Part shown: in pieces, positions 12,496 to 12,905 of the stretch
Layout of the letters: the number at the start of each line of letters is the position of its first letter
How positions within the stretch are numbered: the stretch's first letter is position 1
Source: Holosporaceae bacterium
GTDB lineage: Bacteria > Pseudomonadota > Alphaproteobacteria > UBA3830
Direction: 5' to 3'
DNA: 12,905 nt
Assembly (NCBI GenBank): GCA_031269645.1
Contig: JAISYW010000044.1
Span: 1-12,905 of the forward strand
Notes under the pieces: model-generated
What the model saw: only the letters and a program-made list of their open reading frames with translations
Told to the model about the DNA's origin: nothing
Database searches by the model: none
Made by a program: the position numbers and the translations under genes

Positions 12496-12905
12496 ATGAT
12501 AAAAAAGATATTAATCGCTAATAGAGGCGAAATAGCTGTCAGAATCTTGAGAGCTTGCAAAGATCTCGGCATACAGACTGTTGCCGTTCATTCTACCGCT
12601 GATGCGGACGCTATGCATGTCCGTTTGGCAGATGAAAGCGTATGTGTTGGACCTCCTCATCCGCGAGAAAGCTATCTAAATATTCCAGCCATTATTTCAG
12701 CAGCTTGTATTAGCGGCGCAGATGCAATTCACCCAGGATTTGGTTTTTTAAGTGAAAATTCCACATTTGCTTACATGGTCGAAGAACATGGATTGGCCTT
12801 TATCGGTCCAAAAGCAGACCACATAGCCATGATGGGAGACAAAATAATGGCTAAAAAAACTGTGGCGCGGCTTGGGTTACCGACTGTGCCTGGTTCTGAT
12901 GGAGC
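12496..12905 (+). CDS. accC: Biotin carboxylase subunit of acetyl-CoA carboxylase, N-terminal part
   Basis: AccC uses ATP and bicarbonate to carboxylate the biotin on AccB. The window holds the first 136 codons and then ends mid-gene. The product opens [21 protein letters not shown], the hallmark start of biotin carboxylases. It continues with [29 protein letters not shown], the signature [13 protein letters not shown] and [15 protein letters not shown], which leads into the ATP-grasp domain. The catalytic residues lie beyond the edge. There is no strong Shine-Dalgarno before ATG 12496. With only 14 bases after the accB stop, translation is probably coupled. Confidence 0.97.
   Translation, partial: MIKKILIANRGEIAVRILRACKDLGIQTVAVHSTADADAMHVRLADESVCVGPPHPRESYLNIPAIISAACISGADAIHPGFGFLSENSTFAYMVEEHGLAFIGPKADHIAMMGDKIMAKKTVARLGLPTVPGSDG

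Noticed and set aside
1-12905. CRISPR array, insertion sequence, integrase, toxin-antitoxin or phage module
   Set aside because: I found no spaced repeats, terminal inverted repeats with transposase, or recognisable mobile-element or defence proteins. Gene content is mainly core metabolism and information processing.

Overview
The window looks like chromosomal DNA from an AT-rich alphaproteobacterium. The evidence is the split F0 operon with a paired b'/b stalk (atpB-atpE-atpF'-atpF, with no F1 genes following), a FlbD-type enhancer-binding protein, and an alpha-type AtpB N-terminus. Low GC, TTG/GTG starts, orphan exported proteins and decayed signalling proteins fit a host-associated lineage such as Holosporales or Rickettsiales relatives; the order-level assignment is inference. 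I see no CRISPR array, insertion sequence, integrase or phage gene.

Layout. Bases 1-388 hold the end of recR. Next come an exported beta-barrel-like protein (587-1417), a receiver/histidine-kinase protein lacking both phospho-acceptor residues (1548-2780), and a small exported protein with a proline-rich tail (2923-3615). The F0 ATP synthase operon follows (about 3852-5778), then mnmA (5907-6923). Convergent to mnmA and overlapping it by 43 bases is a FlbD-like AAA+ protein on the minus strand (6881-7960). Divergent from that is mutL (8081-9871), followed by a stand-alone EAL protein (9918-10658), an RRM RNA-binding protein with a structured leader (10851-11174), pgsA (11269-11835), tRNA-Val(GAC) (11902-11976), accB (12008-12481) and the start of accC (12496 to the edge).

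How the genes work together. Most are housekeeping: recombination repair (recR), mismatch repair (mutL), ATP synthesis (atp), tRNA thiolation (mnmA), phosphatidylglycerol synthesis (pgsA) and fatty-acid initiation (accBC). Scattered among them are three regulatory proteins. One is a kinase-like protein with N in place of the receiver Asp and Q in place of the H-box His. One is a FlbD relative with no DNA-binding domain and an altered GAFTGA loop. The third is an EAL protein that keeps its catalytic residues but carries a Cys/His cluster.

The most notable signals are the double phospho-acceptor loss, the truncated FlbD-like protein, and an H-type pseudoknot predicted in the RRM gene leader between an extended -10 promoter and the start codon. 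No gene-free stretch exceeds 300 bases. The longest gaps (389-586, 3616-3851 and 10659-10850) hold hairpins and promoter-like sequences described below.
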